From Novosphingobium clariflavum (lineage in GTDB: Bacteria > Pseudomonadota > Alphaproteobacteria > Sphingomonadales > Sphingomonadaceae), in NCBI RefSeq assembly GCF_026420865.1, contig NZ_JAPCWC010000017.1, positions 1-64,000 on the forward strand: a stretch of 64,000 nt of DNA, read 5' to 3'. Each line of letters starts with the position of its first letter. The stretch's first letter is position 1. Below the pieces are notes generated by a model. That model had not been told where the DNA came from. It searched no databases and worked only from the letters and a program-made list of their open reading frames with translations. The position numbers were made by a program, and so were the translations under genes. This document shows, one piece after another, positions 43,646 to 52,896 of this stretch.

Positions 43646-44992
43646 TCACGGCGTGCCGAGCGGCAGGAAGCCGCCACCCGGAACCGCTGCCGCGACCGGG
43701 CTCTGGCTGCCGTCGGCAGCGATCGAACTGACACCGAGGATCCAGTCGTCACCGCGGAGGCCATCGAGTTTCACGCGGGTCTGCGTGGTTTTCGCAATCA
43801 TCGGTTGCGCCTCCCACTCACCCTGGTCGGTACGGCGGCGCCACAGCGAATAGGCGACCGCGCCGTCGATCGGCTTCCACGATACGTCGGTCCACGTCTT
43901 CACCGCAGCATCGGCGGTGGGAGCCGGCGGCATCGGCGCCTTGGCCAGCGCGGCGAGCGCGGCAATGTTCAGGCGGGTGACGCGGGCGAGATAGGGAAAG
44001 TCCATCTCGTCGATCGTGTCGCCGAACTTGACGCCGTTCTCTGTGCGCAGGTCCTGATGCTGGTGCTCGTAGTCCTCGATGGCAACCGAGAAACGCACCG
44101 CCGGATTGCCTTGCTCAAGGAACGGCAACTGGTCGCCGCCGCGGCCCATGCGGTCGGCGCGCCAGACCTGCCGAACTTCCAGCTTGTCCTGTACACCGCC
44201 CGAAAGCGCCGCGATGAAGCGCGAGATGTTGCGCGAAGGGCTGTCGTTCTCGCCGCCGAACCGGCGTGCGTCGGCGCGGGTCTTGTCGCTCGCGTCCGCA
44301 CGCGGACCTTCGGAAAACAGGCGGACATGGGTATCGTCGACCAGTCCGTCGGATCCGTGGGTTCCGCCGACGATGTCGTTGTTGAGCACGGCCTTGACCG
44401 TCCAGCCCTGCTTCTTTGCGTAGTCCGCCAGCAGCTTGCCGCCATAAAGCCCCTGCTCCTCGCCCGAGAGCGCGGCATAGACGATGGTGGTGGGGAACTT
44501 GTGCCTGGATAGTACGCGCGCGGCCTCCAGAACGAGCGCGGTGCCCGAGCCGTCGTCGTTGGCTCCCGGCGCATCGCTCCTGACGTCCATCACGTCGGTC
44601 ACGCGGCTGTCGATATGCGCTTCAACGATCACGACTTCATCGGGGCGCTCGGTGCCGCGCTGGATGGCGACGACATCGACCATCTTCACCGGCACCGGGA
44701 TGCGAGTCCCGTTCACCATGCTTTCTGGCATCACGACTTCAAGACAGCCACCGCAGGCCTTCGAGGTCTTGCGAAATTCGTCGGCCGCCCAGCGCCGCGC
44801 GGCACCGATACCGCGCCGGGGATCGGAATCCGAAGACAGCGTATGCCGGGTGCCGAAGGAAACCAGCTTCTCGACATCCGCATGCATTCGCGCTTCCGAA
44901 ACGTCGGCAACCGGCGCATCGGCGGCGCCGGCAGCGACTGGGCTCAGGAAACTGGAGGAAAGCGTGGCGGCGACCAGGATCTTGTATTGCAT
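43646..44992 (-). CDS. Secreted M28-family zinc aminopeptidase with C-terminal Fn3-like domain
   Basis: This 448-residue exported peptidase has a signal peptide (MQYKILVAATLSSSFL, cleavage near AAGA) and an M28 domain (about 60-345). The expected two-zinc ligands are visible: EAHIDS, GANDDGSG, SGEEQGLYGG, NNDIVGG and YEHQHQ. A fibronectin-III-like module of about 90 residues follows (VSWKPIDGAVAYSLWRR). ATG 44992 is supported by the signal peptide. The catalysed reaction is probably release of N-terminal residues from peptides in the periplasm. Confidence 0.88.
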   Translation of the reverse strand: MQYKILVAATLSSSFLSPVAAGAADAPVADVSEARMHADVEKLVSFGTRHTLSSDSDPRRGIGAARRWAADEFRKTSKACGGCLEVVMPESMVNGTRIPVPVKMVDVVAIQRGTERPDEVVIVEAHIDSRVTDVMDVRSDAPGANDDGSGTALVLEAARVLSRHKFPTTIVYAALSGEEQGLYGGKLLADYAKKQGWTVKAVLNNDIVGGTHGSDGLVDDTHVRLFSEGPRADASDKTRADARRFGGENDSPSRNISRFIAALSGGVQDKLEVRQVWRADRMGRGGDQLPFLEQGNPAVRFSVAIEDYEHQHQDLRTENGVKFGDTIDEMDFPYLARVTRLNIAALAALAKAPMPPAPTADAAVKTWTDVSWKPIDGAVAYSLWRRRTDQGEWEAQPMIAKTTQTRVKLDGLRGDDWILGVSSIAADGSQSPVAAAVPGGGFLPLGTP

Positions 44993-45041
44993 GACCGCGC
45001 TTGTCGGGCCTGGCTCCCGAGATTGCAAGAGGGCGGCAGGA

Positions 45042-45383
45042 TCAGAACCGGACGGGTGCGTCCCCATAGCGATTGGGGCCAGTGGTCGAAGGCAGGACGC
45101 CGCAGATGATCACGATCAGAATGGCTGCCCAGCTCATTGCCGAGGCCCCGATCACCCTGGACTGGATCGCGAGGGCGGATGCCATCTCCCCCGCCGGTGC
45201 GCTGGTCATCGCGGCACTGAACGTGCCTTTCATCATTCCGCCCATCATCGGCAGCGAAATGAGCATGCCGGCGGCATATTGGAGGATGACAAGGAAGAAG
45301 ACGTAGAACCAAAAGGTCTGCCGCGCATCGCGCCCTTTGAAGTTCAGCAGGATCGCAAGGTTATACCTGATCGATCCCAGCAC
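45042..45383 (-). CDS. DUF805-family inner-membrane protein
   Basis: This 113-residue protein starts at GTG 45383 with AGGAAG upstream. The segment RYNLAILLNFKGRDARQTFW and three hydrophobic stretches match the DUF805 (YhaH/YhaI) family, including the closing NRYGDAP. Function is unknown. It begins 20 bases after the proS stop on the same strand, so it may be cotranscribed. Confidence 0.8.
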   Translation of the reverse strand: MLGSIRYNLAILLNFKGRDARQTFWFYVFFLVILQYAAGMLISLPMMGGMMKGTFSAAMTSAPAGEMASALAIQSRVIGASAMSWAAILIVIICGVLPSTTGPNRYGDAPVRF

Positions 45384-45403
45384 GCCCTCTTCCTTTCAGT
45401 TCA

Positions 45404-46942
45404 TCAGTACGAACGCGCCACGTAGATGCGTTCGGCTGCCGGCTTGCCGGTGAAGACGCAAGTGCCGGTAGCGGCCGGAGCATCCATCGGCGTGTTGCGC
45501 ATGGTCAGCTTCAGCGCCTTCAGCTTCTGCACGACGGCGTCGAGTTCAGCCCCGGTCGGGCGCGACCATTCGACCTCGACCCAGCCCGGATAACGCTTGT
45601 CGTCCGAGAAGAAGGCGGAAAGCTTGTCGAAGCTGGAAAGCTGCGTGATATTGGCATCACGGCGAGCCAGGGCCTCGGCGTGGAGCGAGGCCTGGAAATC
45701 CTCGATCTCGGCAGAGGCGCGGGCCACGAAGTCCTCCTTGGCCATGCCGACGAAATTGGCCTTGCCCGCCTCGGTCCACAGCTTGTCACGGCGCAGCATC
45801 GATACCTGCCCGCCTGCCGCATCACGGCCGCCGATTTCGAGGATCAACGGCACGCCCTTCTTGACCCACGCCCAGCGCTTCTGCGTGGCCTTGCCCGGGC
45901 GCTTGTCGAGCAGGACGCGAACGGTCTCGCCCAGCGCGGTCTGCCCGACCAGTGCCTTGCGCAGCTCCTCGCAGTAGGCGAGCAGCGCCTCGTCCTCGTC
46001 ATTGTCACGCAGCATCGGCAGGATCACGATCTGGTGCGGCGCCACCATCGGCGGCACGCGCAGACCGTCATCGTCGCCGTGGACCATGATCATGCCGCCG
46101 ACCAGGCGCGTCGAGACGCCCCAGCTGGTGGTGTGGGCGTACTGCTGGGTACCTTCCTTGTCCTGGTACTGGATGCCCGCAGCATGCGCGAAGCCGGTGC
46201 CGAGGTAGTGCGAGGTGCCGGCCTGCAGCGCCTTGCCGTCCTGCATCATCGCTTCGATAGAATAAGTGCCGACCGCGCCGGGGAAGCGTTCGTTCTCCGG
46301 CTTCTCACCGGCGATCACCGGCATGGCGAGCTCGTTTTCAGCAAAGTCGCGGTACATTTCGAGCGCGCGCAGCGTCTCTTCCATCGCGTCGTCGCGGTTG
46401 GCGTGCGCGGTGTGGCCTTCCTGCCAGAGGAACTCGCTGGTGCGCAGGAACATGCGGGTGCGCATTTCCCAGCGCACCACGTTGGCCCACTGGTTGACCA
46501 TGAGCGGCAGGTCACGCCAGGACTGGACCCAGCGCGCCATGGCCGCGCCGATCACCGTTTCCGACGTCGGGCGCACGATCAGCGGCTCTTCGAGCTTGGC
46601 CTCGGGATCAGGCACAAGGCCACCCTTGCCGTCACCGATCAGGCGGTGATGGGTGACCACCGCCATTTCCTTGGCGAAGCCTTCGACGTGTTCGGCTTCC
46701 TTGGAGAAGTACGAAAGCGGAATGAACAGCGGGAAGTAGCAGTTGGTGACGCCTGCGGCCTTGATGCGGTCATCCATCAGGCGCTGGATGCGCTCCCAGA
46801 TGCCATAGCCCCACGGCTTGATGACCATGCACCCGCGAACACCGGATTCCTCGGCCATTTCGGCTTCGGAGATCACTTCCTGGTACCACTGGGCGAAATC
46901 GTCCTCGCGCTTGACGGAGAGGGCGTGGCGAATGGCGGACAC
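45404..46942 (-). CDS. proS: Prolyl-tRNA synthetase, eukaryote/archaea-type
   Basis: This 512-residue class II synthetase charges tRNA-Pro. Motif 2 and 3 elements are seen (RWEMRTRMFLRTSEFLWQEG; TTSWGVSTRLVGGMIMVHGDD). The protein lacks the editing insertion of bacterial-type ProRS and ends in the conserved C-terminal ARSY of the archaeal/eukaryotic type. The start is GTG 46942 with AGGAAG about 9 bases upstream; the in-frame extension to 46990 is not conserved-looking. DUF805 follows closely. Confidence 0.93.
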   Translation of the reverse strand: MSAIRHALSVKREDDFAQWYQEVISEAEMAEESGVRGCMVIKPWGYGIWERIQRLMDDRIKAAGVTNCYFPLFIPLSYFSKEAEHVEGFAKEMAVVTHHRLIGDGKGGLVPDPEAKLEEPLIVRPTSETVIGAAMARWVQSWRDLPLMVNQWANVVRWEMRTRMFLRTSEFLWQEGHTAHANRDDAMEETLRALEMYRDFAENELAMPVIAGEKPENERFPGAVGTYSIEAMMQDGKALQAGTSHYLGTGFAHAAGIQYQDKEGTQQYAHTTSWGVSTRLVGGMIMVHGDDDGLRVPPMVAPHQIVILPMLRDNDEDEALLAYCEELRKALVGQTALGETVRVLLDKRPGKATQKRWAWVKKGVPLILEIGGRDAAGGQVSMLRRDKLWTEAGKANFVGMAKEDFVARASAEIEDFQASLHAEALARRDANITQLSSFDKLSAFFSDDKRYPGWVEVEWSRPTGAELDAVVQKLKALKLTMRNTPMDAPAATGTCVFTGKPAAERIYVARSY

Positions 46943-47043
46943 TGGGGCTTCTTCCTGCTTGCATCGATGCGGGCGGACCATCCGCCGCATTCGGGCCCTT
47001 CGATCCGGAACGTGTCCGTCGCGAGGGGCCCTTGCGCAGACCC

Positions 47044-47601
47044 TTATTTGCCCAGCGCGTCAAGCCTCTTCTGGATTTCGGCCATCTGCTCGCGCAGCGC
47101 GGAGAGGTCGCCAGCGTCCTCAGCCGGCGGTGCCTTGGGCTCCGGCTTCTCGGCACCGGGCATGAAGGCAGAGGCGGCGGCCTTGAACATCGCCATGTTC
47201 TGTTCGGCCAGGCGCGCCAGCGGATTGTTGCCAAGGCTGTCCTCGAACGCCTTGCGCAGCTTGGTCTGGTTGGCGCGGAAATTGTCCATCGACGCTTCGA
47301 GGTAGTGCGGCACCAGCGATTGCATCGAGTTGCCGTACATGCTGATCAGTTCGCGCAGGAAATTGACCGGCAGCATCTGCTCGCCGTTCGACTCCTCCTC
47401 CATGATGATCTGGGTGAGAATCGTGTGCGTGATGTCGGTCCCGGTCTTGGCATCGAGAACCTTGTAGTTCACACCCTCGCGGGTCATCTGCGCAAGATGT
47501 TCGAGCGTGATGTAGCTCGATGAGCGGGTATTGTAGAGACGCCGGTTCGCGTATTTTTTGATTATGACGGTGTCGTCTTCGTGCGATCCCGTTTCTGGCA
47601 T
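47044..47601 (-). CDS. phaR: Polyhydroxyalkanoate synthesis regulator PhaR
   Basis: This 185-residue repressor of phasin and PHA genes also binds PHA granules. The N-terminal DNA-binding domain is unmistakable (IIKKYANRRLYNTRSSSYIT, LEHLAQMTREG). A PHB-accumulation regulatory domain follows (about 70-125: ILTQIIMEEES, SMQSLVPHYLEASMDNF). A Pro/Ala linker and a short coiled coil end the protein (ALREQMAEIQKRLDAL). A 16-bp palindrome lies about 80 bases upstream and may be its own operator. No phaC/phaP genes are in the window. Confidence 0.95.
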   Translation of the reverse strand: MPETGSHEDDTVIIKKYANRRLYNTRSSSYITLEHLAQMTREGVNYKVLDAKTGTDITHTILTQIIMEEESNGEQMLPVNFLRELISMYGNSMQSLVPHYLEASMDNFRANQTKLRKAFEDSLGNNPLARLAEQNMAMFKAAASAFMPGAEKPEPKAPPAEDAGDLSALREQMAEIQKRLDALGK

Positions 47602-47681
47602 TGCCTATCCCCTAGCTAGAGGTCCACCCCCATGGTTTAGGGGGCAACGATACCACTTGCGCTTGGTGCAACGCAACACAA

Positions 47682-47697
47682 TTTGCTGCGCAGCAAA
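47682..47697. promoter_or_regulatory. 16-bp perfect TGC-rich palindrome upstream of phaR
   Basis: The palindrome TTTGCTGCGCAGCAAA contains CTGC and GCAG half-sites, in a short stretch rich in TGC/GCA words. PhaR proteins of other alphaproteobacteria bind CTGC/GCAG-type sites, usually with a spacer, so autoregulation is plausible. It lies 17 bases past the alr stop. Confidence 0.5.
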
Positions 47698-47714
47698 ACA
47701 CACCGCCCCGGCTG

Positions 47715-48797
47715 TCAGCGCGTGAAGCGCCGACCGAGCAAGGTCAGCAGTTCATACTGCGACAGACCGGAAACGGCGGCGGCCTCTGGCAGATCGTAAT
47801 CGGCCGTCACCCAGTCTCCTTCGCCCAGCGTTGGCAAAGCGGAAAGATCGAGAATGGTCAGATCCATACTGACCCGGCCAACAACCGGCAGCCGTACGCC
47901 GGTATCACCGCCGGCCGGACGGAAAGCCCCCTTGCCCGACCAGCAGCGCAAGTAGCCGTCGGCGTAACCCATTGCGACCGTTCCCACCCGCATGGCGCGC
48001 GGCGCGACAAAGGTCGCGTTGTAGCCGAGGCTGTCTCCGGCAGCGATTTCGCGCACCTGCAGCACAGCCGCCTGCGGGCGCGCGACCTGGCGCAGCAAGG
48101 GCCCCATCTCGGCGCGCGGGACCCCGCCATAAAGCGCGATTCCGGGACGGGTCAGATCACCGTGGTATGCCGCACCCAGAGCTATGCCGCCGCTGTTGGC
48201 AAGACTGCCGCGCGCGTGACGCACGAGGCCGCGCGCGGCCATCCAGCGCTCGCGTTGCAATTCGTTGAGCGGGGTGTCCTCTTCGGCAGCGACAAGGTGC
48301 GAAAGCAGGGCGTCGATCTCGAGCGCCTGCACGGCACCATCGCCCAGTTCCGCCACCGCGACGCCAAGGCGGTTCATCCCGGTATCCACCATCAGGTGGC
48401 AAGCCCCGCCTCCTGCCGCGACCCAGCGCCGGGCCTGCTCCACCGAGTTGATGACGGGCACCACGCCGCTGGCCTGTGCGAAAGCAGCTTCAGCATCGTT
48501 CATCGGGCCATGCAGGACGGCGAGGCGGCGCGGATCGACAAGGTCGAGCAATTCCGCCGCCTCGCGCCAATGGGCGACAAAGAAGTCTCGGCACCCCGCC
48601 TCGTGCAGCAAAGGTACGACGCGCCTTGCGCCAAGGCCGTAAGCGTTGGCCTTTACCGCCGCCCCTGCCCGCGCCGTTCCGGAAAGTGTGTCGAGCGCGC
48701 GCCAGTTAGAGGCCAGTGCAGCACCATCGACATCGAGACGCAGGGCAGAAGCAGGGACTTCGGAAAGCCCGGATCGATCAGACAGAAGGATCACCAT
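47715..48797 (-). CDS. alr: Alanine racemase
   Basis: This 360-residue PLP enzyme converts L- to D-alanine for peptidoglycan. The PLP Lys is Lys49 in AAVKANAYGLG; the second-base Tyr is in SLGYNATF; substrate-site motifs GMNRLGV and GRVSMDL are present. ATG 48797 overlaps the upstream permease stop by 20 bases. The first 12 residues (VILLSDRSGLSE) do not look conserved, so the true start may be slightly later. Confidence 0.93.
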   Translation of the reverse strand: MVILLSDRSGLSEVPASALRLDVDGAALASNWRALDTLSGTARAGAAVKANAYGLGARRVVPLLHEAGCRDFFVAHWREAAELLDLVDPRRLAVLHGPMNDAEAAFAQASGVVPVINSVEQARRWVAAGGGACHLMVDTGMNRLGVAVAELGDGAVQALEIDALLSHLVAAEEDTPLNELQRERWMAARGLVRHARGSLANSGGIALGAAYHGDLTRPGIALYGGVPRAEMGPLLRQVARPQAAVLQVREIAAGDSLGYNATFVAPRAMRVGTVAMGYADGYLRCWSGKGAFRPAGGDTGVRLPVVGRVSMDLTILDLSALPTLGEGDWVTADYDLPEAAAVSGLSQYELLTLLGRRFTR

Positions 48798-50409
48798 ATT
48801 CACGCGGGGGGCCACCTCGCAGTCCCCACAGCGAGACGGCAAGTGCGATGGCAACGACGATCCAGGTGTACCAGAGACCCTGGTACGGATTGCCGCTGCT
48901 GGCGACCATGTAGCTGGAAATCAAAGGAAGGAAACCGCCAAAGTAGCCGGTGCCGAGATGATAGGGGATCGACATCGAACTGTAGCGGATTCGCGGCGGG
49001 AACATCTCGGACAGCAAGGCTGCCGCCGGCCCATAGGTCGCCCCGGCCAGCGCCATGAGCGCAACCAGCACCCCGACGATGGTGATCGCCCCGCTCAAGG
49101 TCGGCCGATCCTTGGTGAAGTTATAGCCCGCCTGCGCCAGCCAGCCTTGCAGCATCTGCCCGCGGGCGGCCTTGTCGGCCCAGGGGTACTCCGCCATCGG
49201 CAGCGGCCTGCTGCCGACTTTCAGCAAGAGTTGCTTGGCGTCGACGACGCGGTAGGCAATGCCCGCCCCGGTAAGGTCGCCCAGGAGCTTTCCGCAGTCG
49301 GTGTCCTGTTCGTTGCGGAACGGATTGAACTTGCAGTCGGGCCCTGCCACCAGCACCGGAGCCTGCTCGGCCGCGCGGGAAAGAGCCGGATTGGCATTGT
49401 TGCCGATCAGCCAGAAAGCCGGAAACAGCAGCAGCAGTGTCAGCATGTAGCCGAGGATGATCGGTTGCCGGCGCCCGACCTTGTCGGACAGGCTGCCAAA
49501 GATCACGAAAAAGGCCATCCCCACCGCAGCAGACACGCCGACGATGATTTCCGCACTAGTATCGGCCATGCGCATAGCCCCCTTGAGGAAGCTCAGCGCC
49601 GAGAACATCGCGGTGTACCAGATCACGGTCAGGCCAGCGGAAATGCCGAACAGGGCGATGAAGATACGGCGGCGATTGCCGGGATAGGTGAAGCTTTCCT
49701 TGAACGGATTGCCGGAAAGCTTACCCTCCTCGCGCATCGCGCGGAACACCGGGCTCTCCGAGAGCTTGAGGCGCATGTAGAGTGACAGCGCCAGCAGCGC
49801 GAGCGACAGGACGAACGGCAGGCGCCAGCCCCAGGCTTCCCATGTTGCAGGGCTCATCATCGCCTTGCAGGAAAGCACGACGATCAGGCTGAGCACAAAG
49901 CCGCCGACCACGCTGGCCTGGATGAACCCGGTGTGGAAGCCGCGCCGGTGCTGCGGCGAGTGTTCGGAGACATAGATCGCCGCACCGCCGTATTCACCGC
50001 CCAGCGCCAACCCCTGCACCACCCGCAGCAGCAGCACGATGACGGGCGCGGCGAGGCCGATGCTTGCGGATGAGGGCGTGAAGCCGACCCCGGCTGTCGC
50101 GACGCCCATGAGCGTGACGGTGACCAGGAACGTGTACTTGCGCCCCAGTCGGTCCCCCAGAAAGCCGAACAGGATCGCGCCCAGCGGCCGGAAGCAGAAG
50201 CCGACCGCAAAGCCCGCCCAGACCAGCAGGGTTTCCAGCGTCTCGTTCCCCGAGGGGAAAAAGGTATTGCCGATCACAGCCGCCAAAGTGCCGTAGATGA
50301 AGAAGTCGTACCATTCGAACACGGTCCCCATCGACGAGGCCGCGATCACCAGCCTCATGTCGGACGCGCTGGGCTCGGTCCCATGCGAATTGCGCGGCGT
50401 TTCGGCCAT
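48778..50409 (-). CDS. MHS-family MFS transporter with inserted domain, second copy
   Basis: This 543-residue permease is paralogous to the one at 33674-35341. It shows AASSMGTVFEWYDFFIYGTL, FGFLGDRLGRK, LALGGEYGGAAIYVSEHSP and closing RIRYSSMSIPYHLGTGYFGG. It has the same type of insertion between late helices (about 345-440), with cysteines in GPDCKFNP and DTDCGKLL. The substrate is unknown. It lies between the iron-sulfur scaffold gene and alr, overlapping alr, which suggests a role in uptake linked to cell-wall or amino-acid supply, but this is only context. Confidence 0.87.
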   Translation of the reverse strand: MAETPRNSHGTEPSASDMRLVIAASSMGTVFEWYDFFIYGTLAAVIGNTFFPSGNETLETLLVWAGFAVGFCFRPLGAILFGFLGDRLGRKYTFLVTVTLMGVATAGVGFTPSSASIGLAAPVIVLLLRVVQGLALGGEYGGAAIYVSEHSPQHRRGFHTGFIQASVVGGFVLSLIVVLSCKAMMSPATWEAWGWRLPFVLSLALLALSLYMRLKLSESPVFRAMREEGKLSGNPFKESFTYPGNRRRIFIALFGISAGLTVIWYTAMFSALSFLKGAMRMADTSAEIIVGVSAAVGMAFFVIFGSLSDKVGRRQPIILGYMLTLLLLFPAFWLIGNNANPALSRAAEQAPVLVAGPDCKFNPFRNEQDTDCGKLLGDLTGAGIAYRVVDAKQLLLKVGSRPLPMAEYPWADKAARGQMLQGWLAQAGYNFTKDRPTLSGAITIVGVLVALMALAGATYGPAAALLSEMFPPRIRYSSMSIPYHLGTGYFGGFLPLISSYMVASSGNPYQGLWYTWIVVAIALAVSLWGLRGGPPREYGDPSV

Positions 50410-50457
50410 TCACCCCCCTCTGCGACCTGGCCCCCACCGGCCCGATCGCTGGTCATG

Positions 50458-50889
50458 TTAGTCGTTCCGGGCTGACTCTGGAAGCGCTGCGAGCGCAGCC
50501 TTCCATGGCAACGTCACCGCCCCGTGACGGGCCGGATAGTCGCGCGCGGCGGCGATCTGCGATAGTCCCGGCCAATCCGGGAACGAGCCCTGCCCGCCGA
50601 GCCAGCTTGCGATCGCTTCGCTCGCCTCGGCAATATCGGCCCGGCCGCGTCCTTGTACGCCATCGGCAAATATCGCCGCTGCCGCCTGCCCGATGGCGCA
50701 GGCATGGCTGCGAATCCCGATGCGCTCCACCCGCCCGCGTGCATCAAGGGCAAGGCCGAGCGTGATGGTGCTGCCGCAGCTTGGCGAGCGCGCCTCGGCC
50801 TGGAAGGGCAGGCCATCATCCCAGCCATGTGCAGCAAGCCTGACGGCCAGCCCCAGCACTTCGGGGGTGTAGAGGACGGTTGCGGACAC
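50458..50889 (-). CDS. IscU/SufU-like iron-sulfur scaffold protein lacking part of the ligand set
   Basis: This 143-residue NifU-N-type fold starts at GTG 50889. Cys38 (SPSCGSTITL) and Cys64 (SHACAIGQAAAAI) match the first two scaffold cysteines. The Asp after the first Cys is Ser, and the third Cys is absent at the expected place (RHGAVTLPW). A classical cluster-assembly role is therefore doubtful. It follows cvpA by 21 bases. Confidence 0.8.
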   Translation of the reverse strand: MSATVLYTPEVLGLAVRLAAHGWDDGLPFQAEARSPSCGSTITLGLALDARGRVERIGIRSHACAIGQAAAAIFADGVQGRGRADIAEASEAIASWLGGQGSFPDWPGLSQIAAARDYPARHGAVTLPWKAALAALPESARND

Positions 50890-50910
50890 CGGACTATGCC
50901 GCTCCGCTGC

Positions 50911-51447
50911 TCAGGACTGGCCGTCGGCGTCTTCGCGGGTTTCAGCCGCACGCGCCTCCCGGCGGCGTTCGCCCAGCATCTTCACCAGCGCTTCGCTGCT
51001 GGCATTGATGAACGAATAAGTCCGCGCCTGCCGGATCCAGTCGGGCCGGCCTTCCGCGCCCCAGATCGTGTCGTAGCCGAGCACAAGCACCGAAAAACCC
51101 AGCACCGCGATCAGAACGCCCTTTACGGCGCCGAAGCCGAAACCCAGCACCCGGTCGATCGGCCCAAGCAACGAGGCGCGACTAGCCCGCCCGGCCCAGC
51201 CTGCCACCAGCTTCACGGCCGCGAAGGGCACGATCAGGAGGATCGCGAAGGCCAGCACGGGCGTTGCCGAACCGGAGCCGGTATGCGGCTCCAGCCAGTG
51301 CGCCAGCGGCGTGTGCATCGTTCGTATGGCGATAACCGCAAAGACCCAGGCACCGAGCGCCAGGATTTCCTGCACAAAACCGCGCATGAACCCCATGGCC
51401 GCACCAAGGCCGACGATGACGAGAACTGCAATATCGAAACCGGTCAT
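50911..51447 (-). CDS. cvpA: CvpA-family membrane protein
   Basis: This 178-residue protein has four hydrophobic segments and the family N-terminus MTGFDIAVLVIVGLGAAMGF with MRGFVQEILALGAW. In E. coli CvpA supports colicin V production and envelope stress tolerance. ATG 51447 is 10 bases after the radA stop. A basic/Glu-rich cytoplasmic tail (ERRREARAAETRED) ends the protein. Confidence 0.9.
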   Translation of the reverse strand: MTGFDIAVLVIVGLGAAMGFMRGFVQEILALGAWVFAVIAIRTMHTPLAHWLEPHTGSGSATPVLAFAILLIVPFAAVKLVAGWAGRASRASLLGPIDRVLGFGFGAVKGVLIAVLGFSVLVLGYDTIWGAEGRPDWIRQARTYSFINASSEALVKMLGERRREARAAETREDADGQS

Positions 51448-51457
51448 GCGGCAGGCT

Positions 51458-52825
51458 CTAGGCATCTCCCAGAATACGGTCAACGAGGTTGGGCAGCATC
51501 GACATTCCGGTGAACTCCAGCCCCTTCTCGGGCTTGGTCGTCGCAACGGGGCCATAAGCGCGGCCGAAGCCCAGTTTCGCCGATTCGCGCTGCCTGATCG
51601 ACGAATGGGCGACAGGGCGAATCTCGCCGGCAAGCGAGACTTCGCCGAACCAGACGGTGTTCTTGGGCAAAGGACGATCCCCCAATGCCGACACCAGCGC
51701 CGCCGCGACCGCAAGATCGGCGGCCGGGTCGGCGAGGCGATAACCGCCCGCCACGTTCAGATAGACTTCCGCGCTGGAGAAATTGAGCCCGCAGCGCGCT
51801 TCCAGCACGGCCAGCAACATGGCCATGCGGCCCGAATCCCAACCGACGACCGCGCGGCGCGGGGTTGCGCCGCTCTGCAACCGCACGATCAGCGCCTGGA
51901 TCTCGATCAGCACCGGGCGGGTGCCTTCCATCGCCGCAAAGACCGCACTGCCCGCCATCGCCTCCTCGCGCCCCGACAGGAACAGCATCGAGGGATTGCC
52001 GACTTCGGCAAGGCCCGCCCCCTCCATCGCAAAGACGCCGATCTCATCGACCGGACCGAAACGGTTCTTGAGGCTGCGCAGGATACGGTACTGGTGGCTA
52101 CGCTCGCCCTCGAAGCTCATCACCACGTCCACCATGTGCTCCAGCACACGAGGCCCTGCGATATTTCCGTCCTTGGTCACGTGGCCGACAAGGATCAGTG
52201 TGACGTCGTTTTCCTTGGCATAACGGATCAGTTCGAAGGCACAGCCACGCACCTGGCTGACGGTGCCCGGTGCGCCTTCGATGGTGTCCGAATGCATGGT
52301 CTGGATCGAATCGATCACCAGCAGCGTCGGCGCATCCATCATGCCCAGCGTCGTCAGGATATCGCGAACCGAGGTTGCCGAGGCGAGCTGGATCGGCGCT
52401 TTCGACAGGCCGAGACGCTCAGCCCGCAGGCGCACCTGCCCTGCCGCTTCCTCGCCGCTGACATAGACGGCGGAACTGCCCGAATTGGCGATATGCGCGG
52501 CAGCCTGAAGCAGCAGCGTCGACTTGCCGATGCCGGGATCGCCGCCCAGCAGGATCGCCGAGCCCGGGACGAGACCGCCACCCAGGGCGCGGTCGAACTC
52601 GGCCAGGCCGCTGGCGCGGCGCTTGGGAACCTCGCCCGGCGCATCGAGCGGCGTGAAGCGGATCGGACGGCCGCCGGAAGACAGATCGTGCTTGGTCGAA
52701 AACACCGTCTGCGGCGCTTCCTCGCTCAGCGTGTTCCACTCCCCGCAATCGGCGCATTGACCCTGCCAGCGGGTTGTAACCCCTCCGCAGGACGAACAGA
52801 CATATCGACGTTTGGGCTTTGCCAT
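51458..52825 (-). CDS. radA: DNA repair protein RadA
   Basis: This 455-residue RecA-like ATPase aids branch migration in recombination. A four-Cys zinc finger (YVCSSCGGVTTRWQGQC with CADCGEW) is at residues 9-30. Walker A is GGDPGIGKSTLL, the RadA-specific motif is KNRFG, and the Lon-like C-terminal domain is seen in EVYLNVAGGYRL. ATG 52825 gives the canonical start MAKPKRRYVC. It leads the radA-cvpA-scaffold-MHS-alr run and is divergent from the patatin gene by 71 bases. Confidence 0.96.
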   Translation of the reverse strand: MAKPKRRYVCSSCGGVTTRWQGQCADCGEWNTLSEEAPQTVFSTKHDLSSGGRPIRFTPLDAPGEVPKRRASGLAEFDRALGGGLVPGSAILLGGDPGIGKSTLLLQAAAHIANSGSSAVYVSGEEAAGQVRLRAERLGLSKAPIQLASATSVRDILTTLGMMDAPTLLVIDSIQTMHSDTIEGAPGTVSQVRGCAFELIRYAKENDVTLILVGHVTKDGNIAGPRVLEHMVDVVMSFEGERSHQYRILRSLKNRFGPVDEIGVFAMEGAGLAEVGNPSMLFLSGREEAMAGSAVFAAMEGTRPVLIEIQALIVRLQSGATPRRAVVGWDSGRMAMLLAVLEARCGLNFSSAEVYLNVAGGYRLADPAADLAVAAALVSALGDRPLPKNTVWFGEVSLAGEIRPVAHSSIRQRESAKLGFGRAYGPVATTKPEKGLEFTGMSMLPNLVDRILGDA

Positions 52826-52896
52826 GGCGCATCGATTATCTGGAACGGAATGAGAACGCAATTGCCTTTCGCCGCGTCTCGTACCAAGCTAAGCCC

